A DNA stretch of 64,000 bases from Candidatus Poribacteria bacterium. GTDB lineage: Bacteria > Poribacteria > WGA-4E > WGA-3G. The stretch lies in the NCBI GenBank assembly GCA_021295715.1, contig JAGWBV010000006.1, positions 57,191 to 121,190 on the forward strand. The letters are read 5' to 3'. The translations under genes and the position numbers were made by a program. Positions 17,599 through 26,419 of this stretch are shown here, in pieces (position 1 is the stretch's first letter; each line of letters starts with the position of its first letter). Below the pieces are notes generated by a model that saw nothing but the letters and a program-made list of their open reading frames with translations, searched no databases and was not told the DNA's origin.

Positions 17599-18033
17599 AT
17601 GAAAAGAGGTCTGCTACTTCACATTCTGATCGTCCTGATGTTCGGACTCAGTTTAAACGTCTCGATGCCCTGCTTCGCACAGCAGAACACAATAATTTTT
17701 GCCGCCAAAGCGGATGCAGAATTTGATGCCGAAGAGGATATAAATACAACATTTTGGCTTGCTGCTGGGGGGATTTTAGGAGTGGTGGGTAATCTTCCGC
17801 TTGGTGTTGTTGCTATGGGTGGGGCTTATGTCTACCAGCCTATTCCGTCTGCTGAGCGACTTCTCGGCAAACCCGCGGACTATGTGAGTATCTATACCGA
17901 TGCCTATAAAGCGCGAGCGCGAAGGCTACAACTGGAGGCTGCTGGGAAAGGGGCACTCGGCGGGTCGGCGGCGTTCTGTTTATTAGGGATGGTGCTTAAT
18001 ATAAAGCCGTGGGCAGACTGGGTTTTCTGGTAG
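17599..18033 (+). CDS. Small exported/membrane protein of unknown function
   Basis: 144 aa, start chosen at the ATG preceded by AAAAAGGAG. Residues 1-28 form a signal peptide or first TM ('LLLHILIVLMFGLSLNVSMPCFAQ'), followed by an acidic stretch ('ADAEFDAEEDINTTF'), a hydrophobic Gly-rich TM (about 50-75, 'WLAAGGILGVVGNLPLGVVAMGG'), a soluble segment with Tyr/Arg, and a final hydrophobic stretch (about 118-144). The arrangement resembles small bacterial envelope proteins but no family was recognised. It lies 31 nt after the oxidoreductase, so read-through from that promoter is likely. Confidence 0.7.
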   Translation: MKRGLLLHILIVLMFGLSLNVSMPCFAQQNTIIFAAKADAEFDAEEDINTTFWLAAGGILGVVGNLPLGVVAMGGAYVYQPIPSAERLLGKPADYVSIYTDAYKARARRLQLEAAGKGALGGSAAFCLLGMVLNIKPWADWVFW

Positions 18034-18039
18034 CACAGT

Positions 18040-18065
18040 GGGGCAGGCACAAGACCTGCCCCTAC
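18040..18065. repeat. REP-like palindrome GGGGCAGG/CCTGCCCC
   Basis: Eight-bp stem with loop CACAAGA between two convergent genes, followed by 'ctac' (GTAG on the minus strand). It may also serve as a transcription barrier, though no T-run follows. Confidence 0.65.
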
Positions 18066-18079
18066 AGGTGTTGCAGGTA

Positions 18080-19201
18080 TTATCCACGTAAGAGGTGTCG
18101 CAAGGCGTTTGCGATAATATCCTCTTCACCTGCATTGAGGGTGTAGGCATTAATCACAATGGTTTCTTTACCATGCGTGTTCACCTTGATACGGGGGGTA
18201 CCAGCATCCAATTCGTGTGCAACCTGCGTAGCATCCTTTCCACTAATAGCAGTATCAAAGGTAACATGCAGATTTGACAGCGTATGACTTTTTTCTTGGT
18301 AGTGGACTTCACACGATACACCATCGAGATTCTCAAGCCCTTCTGCGAGGACAGCATATCTCCCATCCTGTTCCTTTGACCGCGACTCATGGTTCGTTGA
18401 CAACCAGATGTCGATAGCAGTCACCAACCCGATAATCTCTTGCCGGTCCACTTTCATACCACGTCCAACGGGTCTCGGTCCAATGAAACCGTGTGTTCGT
18501 ACTGTTTCAATGAGATCCTTTTTGCCACAAACGAACCCAGTAGAGTGAGGGGCATTGAAATACTTGCCACCGAAACAGACCAGGTCGGCGCATTGGGCAT
18601 TCCGTCGAAAATAATCGAGCGGATAGATTTGGGCGGCTGCATCGGCGATCACCGGAAGATTGTGTGAGTGGGCGATCTCAATCGCATCTGCTAAGGACAC
18701 CCCTTTTTTATGTTCGGCTTGAATCAGATATGCAACCGCTGCTGTGTTTTCCCCGATAGCGGCTTCTAACGCCCCAGTTGTGCAACGGTCATCATCGCCT
18801 ACGTAAATAAGTTTACTCCCCGGAATCGTAAACGCTCGGTCATAGGTGTAGTGTTGCATTCTCTGAAAAACGATTTCGTCCTTGAGTCCAGTGGTATCTG
18901 GAAGTTGCGCGCATTTGTCAGGGTCGTTTCCGGTCATAACTGCTGCTGATGCCAAAACGAGAGCGGCATAGCATCCAGCAGTGACATACGCGTCTTCAAC
19001 TCCCAACTGTTCAGCGATGAATTGTCCCGATTTTTCGAGCAATTCCTCCATTTCGACGTAACTTTCATCCGCTTGGCGCATTGCGTCTCGGACGGTTGCC
19101 GAAGGTGTGGATCCGCCTCGGACGGTCTGGTTGCCTGTCGCATTAATGACGGGTCGTGCGCCGAGTTTTTTGTAGATGTTTCCCCAACCTGTATTCGCCA
19201 T
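18080..19201 (-). CDS. SelA-like PLP-dependent lyase/transferase
   Basis: 373 aa of the SelA/DgaE group (fold-type I). Hallmarks are the N-terminal 'GARPVINATGNQTVRGGS', a central 'LPVIADAAAQIYPLD' Asp, and the Schiff-base Lys in 'CFGGKYFNAPHSTG'. Members include selenocysteine synthase but also D-glucosaminate-6-phosphate ammonia-lyase and related catabolic enzymes; with no selB/selD genes nearby and carbohydrate genes all around, an amino-sugar or amino-acid lyase role is more likely. The start is preceded by AAGGAGG. Convergent with the gene at 17599. Confidence 0.82.
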   Translation of the reverse strand: MANTGWGNIYKKLGARPVINATGNQTVRGGSTPSATVRDAMRQADESYVEMEELLEKSGQFIAEQLGVEDAYVTAGCYAALVLASAAVMTGNDPDKCAQLPDTTGLKDEIVFQRMQHYTYDRAFTIPGSKLIYVGDDDRCTTGALEAAIGENTAAVAYLIQAEHKKGVSLADAIEIAHSHNLPVIADAAAQIYPLDYFRRNAQCADLVCFGGKYFNAPHSTGFVCGKKDLIETVRTHGFIGPRPVGRGMKVDRQEIIGLVTAIDIWLSTNHESRSKEQDGRYAVLAEGLENLDGVSCEVHYQEKSHTLSNLHVTFDTAISGKDATQVAHELDAGTPRIKVNTHGKETIVINAYTLNAGEEDIIANALRHLLRG

Positions 19202-19328
19202 GAGATAGCCTCCTTGCGTAGGGTCTCCATAACTCGAATGAGAAGCGTTAACGGTTTCGGATATAAATCTAAACTTACTCTAATAGGAAACGCAAGATTT
19301 GTCAATGAAGTTTCTTTCGTGTCGAGAC

Positions 19329-20285
19329 TTAGAGGATCGTCAATTCGTCTTCTTCGCCACTCTCTTCGAGAACCGTCGCTAATTCCGCAGCGACGGACCC
19401 GAAAGCTTCGGATTGCGGGGATTCCGGATGCCCAGCGACAATCGGGACACCGATGTCACCCGCAGTGCAGACTTCAGCATCAAGTGGGATTTGCCCCAAG
19501 AACGCAACACTGAAGCGTTCACTGGTGTTTTTACCGCCATCCGCCCTAAAGATTTCTGTTTTCTCGTTGCAGTGCGGACAGAGGAAGTAACTCATGTTTT
19601 CAATGATACCGAGGATAGGGACACCGAGACGTTCAAACATGGCAACGCCGCGCCGGACATCGGCAAGGGCAACATCCTGTGGTGTCGTGACAATGAGCGC
19701 GCCCGTAAGCGGAAGTGCCTGCGTTAGAGAGAGCGCGACATCACCTGTGCCGGGTGGAAGGTCAATGATGAGATAATCGAGTTCACCCCAGTCTACATCG
19801 CTGAGAAGTTGGCGGATGGCACCGTGTAACATCGGTCCCCGCCAGATCATCGCCTGCTCTTCTGGCACCATAAACCCAATCGACATAAGTTTAATGTCGT
19901 GACGAACGAGCGGAATAATCTTACGTTCTGGACTGGTTTTCGGTTGTTCTTGGATACCCATCATTGTTGGGATACTGGGACCGTAGGCATCTGCATCCAG
20001 CAAGCCGACTGTGCTACCCGTAGTCGCCAAGGAAATCGCGAGATTGGTAGCGACAGTAGACTTTCCGACACCCCCTTTTCCGCTGGCGACCGCTATTTTA
20101 TACTTGATATTCGGTAATGTGATGTTTTGTTGCTGGGGTTGTTGTTGCTGGGGAGATGCGGGTTGTCTGGGTTGCCGTCCAGAAATCTGTGAACCTGTAA
20201 TTACCTGCAGATCGGGATGTGCTTTCGTTGCAGAACTTGAGGGTGAGTCTGGCTTTTTTTTCTCGCCTTTTTTTAGAAATCTCAT
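19329..20285 (-). CDS. mrp: Mrp/NBP35-type Fe-S carrier ATPase
   Basis: 318 aa P-loop ATPase of the ApbC/Mrp/NBP35 group. The deviant Walker A 'ASGKGGVGKSTVATNLA' (about 67-83), 'DADAYGPSIPTMMG' and 'IDLPPGTGDVALSL' switch segments are intact, and 'FLCPHCNEK' holds the C-x2-C pair that binds a bridging [4Fe-4S] cluster in the dimer. The N-terminal MIP18/DUF59 domain present in many Mrp proteins is absent; instead there is a Lys/Ser/Gln-rich linker (about 1-60, including 'SPQQQQPQQQ'). It transfers Fe-S clusters to apoproteins in the cytosol, and clients could include the Rieske and Mo-hydroxylase subunits here. Confidence 0.92.
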   Translation of the reverse strand: MRFLKKGEKKKPDSPSSSATKAHPDLQVITGSQISGRQPRQPASPQQQQPQQQNITLPNIKYKIAVASGKGGVGKSTVATNLAISLATTGSTVGLLDADAYGPSIPTMMGIQEQPKTSPERKIIPLVRHDIKLMSIGFMVPEEQAMIWRGPMLHGAIRQLLSDVDWGELDYLIIDLPPGTGDVALSLTQALPLTGALIVTTPQDVALADVRRGVAMFERLGVPILGIIENMSYFLCPHCNEKTEIFRADGGKNTSERFSVAFLGQIPLDAEVCTAGDIGVPIVAGHPESPQSEAFGSVAAELATVLEESGEEDELTIL

Positions 20286-20619
20286 TCGATTCTCCTATAG
20301 ACTTGTTTATTGGATATTCAGAAGGTGTTGGGGCGATGTGAAGAATAGCGTAACATCAACACTGCTTTATATGACGCTATAACTCAAAATAGTTTAACAT
20401 TTTTTCCGATAATTTTGTATAATACGTATACAAAAAAGTGCTTGATCCGACCAAGTTTCCATATTTATAGTAAAGTTAAGAATCACTTAGATACTCCAAA
20501 GCGGCATTGAAAACTGCCTACACATTTTTAGGTTTTACTATAATTCGGAAAATAGAGAATTATCACTCTCATGAATCGTTATGAATCTCGCGCACCGCTC
20601 TATTGTAAAGGAGTTTTTT
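20286..20619. other. AT-rich divergent intergenic region
   Basis: 334 bp between mrp (minus) and the ThuA gene (plus). It is AT-rich with one candidate promoter; no repeats of the main families and no open frame with a ribosome-binding site were found. Confidence 0.55.
20394..20423 (+). promoter_or_regulatory. Possible sigma70 promoter
   Basis: TTAACA (20394-20399), 18-bp spacer, consensus TATAAT (20418-20423). It is about 190 nt from the ThuA start, so it would give a long leader; the -10 is embedded in a partly palindromic gtataatacgtatac. Confidence 0.35.
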
Positions 20620-21285
20620 ATGAACATTCTGATGTTACGCCATTCCGCCGGCTTTGAGCACACTTATTTACCCGATGCGGAAGTCGCATTGAAGGAGATT
20701 GGTGCAGCAAACGGTTGGAACGTCACCACAACACACCGATGCGACCGAATCACCGCTGAAAACCTCGAAAACCAAGATATTCTCGCATTCGCAACGACAG
20801 GGAACCTCCCGTTTGATGATGCTCAAAAAGATGCACTGTTGAGCTTCGTGCGGAACGGCAAAGCATTCTTTGGCATCCACAACGCAACAGATACCTGCTA
20901 CGACTGGCCCGAATACGGAGAGATGCTCGGCGGCTATTTCGCGGGACACCCGTGGCATCAAGAAGTAAACGTGATCGTGGAAGACGGGAACCATCCAGCA
21001 ACGCGTATGCTCGGCAGTAGTTTCAAAGTCGTTGACGAAATCTACACGTTCAAAGATTGGGATCGTTCTAAAACACGGGTCCTGATGCGTTTGGACAATA
21101 ATTCTATTGATGTCTCCCGCGGTAACCGTGAGGATCACGATTACGCACTCGGTTGGTGCCATACTTACGGCAAAGGGCGCGTGATGTATACGGCACTCGG
21201 ACACCCCGATGCGCTTTGGCGTGAAGAATGGTTCCACGAACACATCATAGGATGTCTTAAATGGGCGGGCGGGTTAGAAGATTAG
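20620..21285 (+). CDS. ThuA-like domain protein
   Basis: 221 aa, start chosen at the ATG preceded by AAAGGAG rather than an upstream frame-open ATG. It has the glutamine-amidotransferase-like flavodoxin fold of ThuA proteins: 'MLRHSAGFEHTYLPDAE' at the N-terminus, 'DILAFATTGNLPF', 'GKAFFGIHNATDT' at the nucleophile-elbow position (no Cys there), 'GGYFAGHPWHQEVN', 'DEIYTFKDW' and the C-terminal 'GKGRVMYTALGHPDALW'. ThuA proteins are linked to trehalose/disaccharide utilisation in rhizobia and occur next to Gfo/Idh/MocA genes, as here. Confidence 0.88.
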   Translation: MNILMLRHSAGFEHTYLPDAEVALKEIGAANGWNVTTTHRCDRITAENLENQDILAFATTGNLPFDDAQKDALLSFVRNGKAFFGIHNATDTCYDWPEYGEMLGGYFAGHPWHQEVNVIVEDGNHPATRMLGSSFKVVDEIYTFKDWDRSKTRVLMRLDNNSIDVSRGNREDHDYALGWCHTYGKGRVMYTALGHPDALWREEWFHEHIIGCLKWAGGLED

Positions 21286-21318
21286 TCAGCCGTCAGCGGT
21301 CAGCAATCAGCGATCAGA
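21284..21318. repeat. TCAGCNR heptamer tract
   Basis: Five degenerate 7-mers (tcagccg, tcagcgg, tcagcaa, tcagcga, tcag) directly after the ThuA stop codon. Confidence 0.65.
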
Positions 21319-21342
21319 GTATTAGACATCAACCATTAACGC

Positions 21343-21566
21343 GTAGGTTGAGTTGAACGAAATTGATACCCAAATACACCTCAACCATAATATAAGTATG
21401 CCATCAAGGACACAGTGAAATCCAACTTTATACTGTGAGATTCCCGCTGCTTTGACACGAAATATGTTGGGTTTCACTGCGTATCTCTGTCCTAAGGTTT
21501 TATAGGTCCGGCACTGGTGGTTTTGATAGGTTATTCTTCAATACTACCGGTTCAACCCAACCTACG
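21343..21566. repeat. Long hairpin element with GTAGGTTG ends
   Basis: Opens 'gtaggttgagttgaacga', contains the inverted pair GTGAAATCCAAC (21415-21426) and GTTGGGTTTCAC (21466-21477), and closes with 'cccaacctacg'. It is related to the element at 51241-51405, where the 12-bp inverted pair is perfect. It occupies nearly all of the gap between two convergent genes. Confidence 0.65.
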
Positions 21567-21589
21567 ATGAAATTTTTATCTTAAGTGGG

Positions 21590-22591
21590 TCAACTCGATA
21601 TAACACCAGTGGCTCGTAGAAGCGTTTCCTGCACCAACAACTCATGTGATACGGGACGGTCAGGGGGCTGTGTTCCTGCGATGGTCGCTAAAAACGCGTC
21701 AAGCTCGAGTTCATAGGTGCGCTGACGGCTTTCGCCATCTATCTCAACAACCTGTTCGCCCTGCGAATACCCTCCCTTTGCTTCCTCTAAGCAGAGTCGA
21801 ACCTTCAATCCGGGTTCAAACGGTTCAACGATGATAGCACTCCCCTTGGTACCGTATACCTCAAATCGACGTGCAACGGGTCTCGGTTCCAACGCGGAAA
21901 TCGAGATAAATGCTACCGCTTTCTCAAATTCATAGACAGTTAGGGTATTATCTTTGAAAGGTTCGACTGAATCGGCATCGTTTCGGAGGAAAGAGGTTAC
22001 CTTTTCCGGTCGTCCGAGGAGCCAAAGCACTTGATCGAGTACATGTCCACCCAAATCAAAAAAGATACCACCGATGTGTTGGCTAATGCGCGTGCGCGCT
22101 TCGTGAGAAATATTGGTTGACATGTGGGCGCGAACCGAAAAGACATCCCCTAAGAATCCAGATTTCGCCCACTCCGCAACCTGTTTAAAGGCGGAGTGAT
22201 ACCGCAGCATATATCCCATCTGTACGTGTAGGGACTCTTCCTGGGCGGTATCAATGACGCGTTGCCACTGCTCCCAGTTCTCACCAGCGGGTTTGTCGTA
22301 CCAAACGTGTTTGCCAGCATTCACAATCTGCTCCGTTTGATCCAAACTTTCGGCGTTGTTCCCTTCAGAAGCGACCGCTACGATCGTATCGTCGTCCAAC
22401 ATCTCTGCAGCATCCGCAAACCAGTGAACATCCGCAAACGTCCCCCCGTTCGCTTGAAGTTTTCCGCGTTGTTGCGCGTCGGGTTCAAATACACCTGCGA
22501 CTTCAACGTCAGGATTGATGAGCATTGCCTGCAATTTTCCGCGTGCGTGCCCGTGTTTGGTTCCGTATTGTGCCATCCGTATTTTCGCCAT
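21590..22591 (-). CDS. Gfo/Idh/MocA family oxidoreductase
   Basis: 333 aa. The N-terminus 'AKIRMAQYGTKHGHARGKL' is a divergent Rossmann start (GTKHGHA in place of GCGxxG), a pattern seen in a Gfo/Idh/MocA subgroup. 'HVWYDKPAGENWEQWQR' replaces EKP with DKP. 'GGIFFDLGGHVLDQVLWLLG' supplies the conserved His in the substrate domain. It is therefore more divergent than the other two family members here. The start has GAGAGGAAC about 6 nt upstream. Likely a sugar or polyol dehydrogenase; substrate not inferable. Confidence 0.85.
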   Translation of the reverse strand: MAKIRMAQYGTKHGHARGKLQAMLINPDVEVAGVFEPDAQQRGKLQANGGTFADVHWFADAAEMLDDDTIVAVASEGNNAESLDQTEQIVNAGKHVWYDKPAGENWEQWQRVIDTAQEESLHVQMGYMLRYHSAFKQVAEWAKSGFLGDVFSVRAHMSTNISHEARTRISQHIGGIFFDLGGHVLDQVLWLLGRPEKVTSFLRNDADSVEPFKDNTLTVYEFEKAVAFISISALEPRPVARRFEVYGTKGSAIIVEPFEPGLKVRLCLEEAKGGYSQGEQVVEIDGESRQRTYELELDAFLATIAGTQPPDRPVSHELLVQETLLRATGVISS

Positions 22592-22682
22592 AGTTCCTCT
22601 CCAAAATCCGAAATTTGCAACGTAGTGCTATCTGGCTATTATACGAACACGAAATCGAATGTCAAGGAATATTTATGGAATG

Positions 22683-22742
22683 GCAATCAGCGGTCAGCAG
22701 TCGGCAGTCAGCGGTCAGCAATCAGCGGTCAGCAATCGGCAG
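22683..22742. repeat. Longest TCAGCNR heptamer tract
   Basis: About eight degenerate 7-mers mixing tcagcgg, tcagcag, tcggcag and tcagcaa, intergenic. This is the longest of the seven tracts in the window. Confidence 0.7.
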
Positions 22743-23088
22743 GATAACCTATAGGTCAGGGGCATTTATTTATTTTTACACGATTTATTCTGGCTTACAA
22801 AGCTCTATCACACTCTATTTGACCAAAGCGTTAATTCATGTCAACGAAAATTAAAACAGGAATGGAAAACTGAATGACTCTGCATTTGTGTTAGGCATTG
22901 GTTGATTTTTCTTACTCAGTATGTTTCAATATTGTTTGTTAGACGTAGAGTTTTCTATTACCACGCCATTATTTTATGCGAAACGTCTCCGACCGGTGGT
23001 ATTGATTTCAATAATCTGACGGGTTACGTCAATGAACCCCGATTCTGGAGCATGGAATTAGTGCAGCGTTTTTGAATGATAGCAAAAT

Positions 23089-23117
23089 TTGACAAAAAAG
23101 CACACCCCTCTTAGAAT
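23089..23117 (+). promoter_or_regulatory. Strong sigma70-like promoter
   Basis: TTGACA (23089-23094), 17-bp spacer, TAGAAT (23112-23117). The expected transcription start near 23124 nearly coincides with an ATG at 23127, which argues that translation begins at the next in-frame ATG, 23145. Confidence 0.7.
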
Positions 23118-23144
23118 AGAGAAAAAATGAAAGTAGGACAGAGA

Positions 23145-23954
23145 ATGAAAATTGCAATATGCAACGAAATGTTTGAAGATTGGAAAATCGAAGATGTTTT
23201 TACCTATACCGCTGAACTCGGCTACGAGGCGGTTGAGATTGCTCCGTTTACTTTAGCAGATTCGGTTTTAGATATCAGTGAGACCGAACGGACACGTATC
23301 CGTAAGGCAGCAGAAAACGCGAAGATAGAGATTGCTGGGCTTCATTGGCTACTCGTCTCACCTCCGGGACTGTATATTAACCACCCAGACGCAAATATTC
23401 GGGAAGAAACACGGGACTATTTCCTGGCGTTGATTAATTTATGTGCCGACTTAGATGGCAAAGTCATGGTAATCGGTTCACCGCAACAACGAAATGTGAT
23501 GGACCCGCTCTCGTTTGAAGAGGCTTGGGAATACGCACGGTCAACGTTTTCAGAGGGTGCCGAACTGGCAGGCGAAAGAGACGTGATGCTCTGTATGGAA
23601 CCCTTGTCGAGTGACCAGACGAACTTCATCACGAATCCCGACACAGCGGTCGAGATGGTGAAGGATGTCAATCACCCAAATTTCCAGATGATTTTGGATG
23701 TGTGCAGCACGGCGAAAGAAGGGCTGGATATGCCAACACAGATCCGTAACCACGCGCCATACGTCGCACATTTCCATTCTAACGACGACAACGGCTATCT
23801 ACCCGGTTCTGGCAACGTAGATTACCCACCGATCATTGAAGCTTTAAAAGAAGTTAATTACGATGGCTACGTTTCAACAGAGGTTTTCGACTTCAACCCG
23901 GATCCGCAGACAATCGCGAAACGGAGCATCGAGTTTGTGAAGTCGCTGCTGTAG
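23145..23954 (+). CDS. Sugar phosphate isomerase/epimerase (AP endonuclease-2 fold)
   Basis: 269 aa TIM barrel of the xylose isomerase-like/IolE-IolI type. Landmarks: 'MKIAICNEMFEDWKIEDVF', 'GYEAVEIAPFTL', 'GLHWLLVSPPGL', metal-binding Glu in 'LCMEPLSSDQTNF', Asp in 'FQMILDVCST', His in 'VAHFHSNDDNGYLPGSGNVDY' and Glu in 'YVSTEVFDF'. This is the metal-dependent isomerase/epimerase pattern acting on ketoses or inosose. The start at 23145 is preferred over 23127 because AGGACAGAG precedes it and the promoter leaves almost no leader for 23127. It ends 9 nt before the 522-aa gene, so the two form an operon. Confidence 0.88.
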   Translation: MKIAICNEMFEDWKIEDVFTYTAELGYEAVEIAPFTLADSVLDISETERTRIRKAAENAKIEIAGLHWLLVSPPGLYINHPDANIREETRDYFLALINLCADLDGKVMVIGSPQQRNVMDPLSFEEAWEYARSTFSEGAELAGERDVMLCMEPLSSDQTNFITNPDTAVEMVKDVNHPNFQMILDVCSTAKEGLDMPTQIRNHAPYVAHFHSNDDNGYLPGSGNVDYPPIIEALKEVNYDGYVSTEVFDFNPDPQTIAKRSIEFVKSLL

Positions 23955-23963
23955 GAGAGAACG

Positions 23964-25532
23964 ATGAACAAGACTATCCATGACTGCTATGAGGCGTATA
24001 CCACCCTCAGAAACGAAATGGGACGATGGCTGAAACAGAGCATGCTGCTCGATCCACCAGGTCCGAACGATGGCGGTGAGGACGAGGCGAACTATGCACT
24101 CGCATGGTTTCCGCACTATTTAATCACAGGTGATGCGACCGTTCTACAACACTTTGATACACTGAAGGCGGCTCTGCACGGTTGGGTGAAACGTGATTGC
24201 CTGCACGGATACGAACCGAAGGCGGAGGCACATCATGGACCGGAACCGTTTCTCCTTTTCCTGCCGCGTTACATTGGTCTGGTGCCGGAGGATACGGAAG
24301 CGACCTCTCTCTTGACGGATGCGGCAGAACACATCGGGAATTGGGTACCAGAGATCCCGCCTTGGTATGACTATGAGCGCGACACGTTCATCGGGTACAA
24401 CATCGGCAGCCGAGATGTGACGAACGATGAAAAGGACGCGTATGAAATGGCGGAACATTTTCGATTCATTCATATCGCGATTGCGGCGTATCGTGTGACG
24501 GGTGAAGAACGCTACCTGACGTGGGCACTACGATATGGAAGGAAACGCGCCGAGCGGCTTGCTGCGGCACCAGATCCGATGCCGATGCTTTGGACGCTTG
24601 ACGGAGAGGGGCTGGATGAAGCTGCGGTCAATGAGAAGAATCTACAGCGTCTCGTCGCAAGCACGCACCACATCCTTGGTGACCCGCTTGCCGGTATTGA
24701 GGTATTGTTGGCTTCTGGTGCCATCTACGCATTGGGTGACCTCTATCTGCTCTCAGGAGAAGAAATTTTCAAAACAGCGGCAAAACGGATTGTAGAACCG
24801 TTAGTGACATCGTTGAGCGATCCGTTTAACGACCCAGCGGCGGCGGCACTCAGCTACTACCGTTGGACCTTTGGGGATACTGGATTCGACGAGGAGATCC
24901 GTACCGAATTAGCGGAACTTCCTGATGAATCACCAGAACTACTGGCGTTGATTTTCCCGCAAGAGACACGTCGTCGGGAACCGGGTGTTGGCAAACGGGC
25001 GGATATGGCGTATTGGGGAGAATGGTCGGACGATGGATCCGTGCAACCGATTCAGGAACCGTCAACCGCCACGCTAACGCTTGCCTATCAAGTAACAGGC
25101 GAGATTGCTTACGCCATGCGGGCATTGCGAAGTGCTGCGACGCGTTTAAATATTGCGAGACGTGTGCTACGCGGCGGAAGGGAACACGCTGATATGGGAG
25201 GCGCGGTGTGCTCAGTTGCGGCTGGACATGGACGGAATTGGGGACAAGGCGCGGTCACAGCGTGCTATGGTCCTCTGCTTCTCGGCACGCGTGAAGTTCA
25301 GAGTGAAGTCACACAACTCCTGGAGGTTCGACAGGGGAACAGACAAAACCATCCGCCGATGCTTCTCTCTTTGGTGCGACCTATTCTCGGAACAGAAAAG
25401 AACACAGAGATAGTGTTCTACAATGGCGGGGATACACCGCTGACATTTTCATGGCGATTGCAAAGCGACGAAGCGACTGCGTGGGAAACAACGACACTTG
25501 CTGCTGGCGAAATGAAACGGGATTCGGTCTAA
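23964..25532 (+). CDS. Unknown, probable (alpha/alpha)-barrel protein
   Basis: 522 aa, not assigned to a family with certainty. It is soluble, has no signal peptide, and is rich in aromatic/acidic helices: 'GGEDEANYALAWFPHYLITGD', 'AEAHHGPEPFLLFLPRYIG', 'EIPPWYDYERDTFIGYN', 'YEMAEHFRFIHIAIAAYRVTGEERYL', 'STHHILGDPLAGIEVLLASGAIYALGDLYLLSG'. Repeated helix pairs ending in 'YRVTGEERYLTWALRYG' and 'YLLSGEEIFKTAAKRI' are the style of six-hairpin glycosidases or epimerases, with a small beta domain at the C-terminus. It follows the sugar isomerase gene by 9 nt, supporting a carbohydrate role. Function is inference only. Confidence 0.7.
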   Translation: MNKTIHDCYEAYTTLRNEMGRWLKQSMLLDPPGPNDGGEDEANYALAWFPHYLITGDATVLQHFDTLKAALHGWVKRDCLHGYEPKAEAHHGPEPFLLFLPRYIGLVPEDTEATSLLTDAAEHIGNWVPEIPPWYDYERDTFIGYNIGSRDVTNDEKDAYEMAEHFRFIHIAIAAYRVTGEERYLTWALRYGRKRAERLAAAPDPMPMLWTLDGEGLDEAAVNEKNLQRLVASTHHILGDPLAGIEVLLASGAIYALGDLYLLSGEEIFKTAAKRIVEPLVTSLSDPFNDPAAAALSYYRWTFGDTGFDEEIRTELAELPDESPELLALIFPQETRRREPGVGKRADMAYWGEWSDDGSVQPIQEPSTATLTLAYQVTGEIAYAMRALRSAATRLNIARRVLRGGREHADMGGAVCSVAAGHGRNWGQGAVTACYGPLLLGTREVQSEVTQLLEVRQGNRQNHPPMLLSLVRPILGTEKNTEIVFYNGGDTPLTFSWRLQSDEATAWETTTLAAGEMKRDSV

Positions 25533-25545
25533 TCTCGTGAAGTTC

Positions 25546-26352
25546 TTAATTCCGAAAATTCTGAGCAATAAGCGTCAAATCGAGAATATTAACAAGGTCA
25601 TCGCCATTTACATCGGCATTCGGATCCGCCTGCCCAAAACGAGAAGCGACAAAGACGAGGTCCAAGATATTCACAATGCTATCGTCATTCACGTCGTAAG
25701 GCATCTCGGTCGCGAGCAGATTTGAACGGACCAATTCAAAGACAATATCCTGATCTGTTTCAAATTTAACAGGTCCGAAATTTGGTGCGAGCCACTGATA
25801 GGAGGTTGAACGACTCGTACCTAAGGCAACAGTAGTTCTCGTGCGCACTCGAATCTTTAAACAGTTTTCAAATGTTCCCGCCGGTGTGACAACATCCTCA
25901 ACAGCGACAACCTCATTCACACTGGAGACCGAAGCAGCACCGACTATATTGACCTCCGTTTTCCCTTGTGTTTCCCATATTTCACCGAGTTGAAGCATCG
26001 GGGGGAAAAATATGGTCGGTGGTGAAAATTCCACACGCGCCACTCCGAAGGTGTCCCCAAGTTCGGCGACAATTCTGTGGAGTTTCATACCTGCTTCGTC
26101 CACCTGAAAGAGGAAAGTGCTCGTTCTGACGGTGCTCGTGCCTAATACCTCTGTTGTGATCTCAAGGATACGGACCTGTTCACCGTTGACAGGTTCATCA
26201 ACCGCTTGAATTGTGTAAGTGGTACGTTCCGCACCGTCTTCGCTCTCCAATACCCACGTATTCCCAATATCAGCAGGGTAATAATTCTGAGCATCGGTTA
26301 TGCTGGTGAAAGCACAGAGTAGGATAATAAGTAGGACGACATTTCTGACCAT
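25546..26352 (-). CDS. Secreted protein with C-terminal dockerin
   Basis: 268 aa from ATG 26352 (AAGGGGA upstream). A signal peptide (residues 1-about 21, ending TDAQ) leads into a beta-rich domain shared with two neighbours: 'QNYYPADIGNTWVLESEDG', 'ERTTYTIQAVD', 'VVTPAGTFENCLKIRV' and 'YQWLAPNFGPVKFE'. The last about 60 residues are a type I dockerin with two calcium loops, 'DVNDDSIVNILDL' and 'DVNGDDLVNILDL'. Dockerins bind cohesins; none is visible here. The gene is the third in a cluster of paralogues at 25.5-29.8 kb. Its own promoter overlaps the terminator of the gene upstream. Confidence 0.85.
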   Translation of the reverse strand: MVRNVVLLIILLCAFTSITDAQNYYPADIGNTWVLESEDGAERTTYTIQAVDEPVNGEQVRILEITTEVLGTSTVRTSTFLFQVDEAGMKLHRIVAELGDTFGVARVEFSPPTIFFPPMLQLGEIWETQGKTEVNIVGAASVSSVNEVVAVEDVVTPAGTFENCLKIRVRTRTTVALGTSRSTSYQWLAPNFGPVKFETDQDIVFELVRSNLLATEMPYDVNDDSIVNILDLVFVASRFGQADPNADVNGDDLVNILDLTLIAQNFRN

Positions 26353-26389
26353 TTGATTCCCCTTTGTCAAAGTTGATGCGGTTACAATG

Positions 26390-26419
26390 ATTATACCACT
26401 TAAAATAGCGAAGTGTCAA
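26390..26419 (-). promoter_or_regulatory. Consensus sigma70 promoter
   Basis: On the minus strand TTGACA (26419-26414), 18-bp spacer, TATAAT (26395-26390), both boxes perfect. It drives the dockerin gene starting at 26352. The -35 box shares bases with the T-run of the preceding terminator. Confidence 0.75.

Larger units (their letters stand above)
22592..23144. other. Divergent intergenic region with repeats
   Basis: 553 bp between the Gfo/Idh/MocA gene (minus) and the sugar isomerase gene (plus). It includes the heptamer tract (22683-22742) and a promoter at 23089. Short open frames crossing the tract give Ser/Gln-repeat peptides and are not considered genes. Confidence 0.6.

Noticed and set aside
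18040..18065. Bidirectional terminator call
   Set aside because: The stem is strong but there is no T-run on either side; the GTAG flank fits a REP element better.
22262..22747. Plus-strand 161-aa frame ending in Ser/Gln repeats
   Set aside because: It lies mostly antisense to the Gfo/Idh/MocA gene and runs into a TCAGCNR tract, giving an artificial repeat peptide.
23127..23144. Upstream start for the sugar isomerase
   Set aside because: The promoter places the transcript start about 3 nt before this ATG, whereas the ATG at 23145 has AGGACAG at a proper distance.
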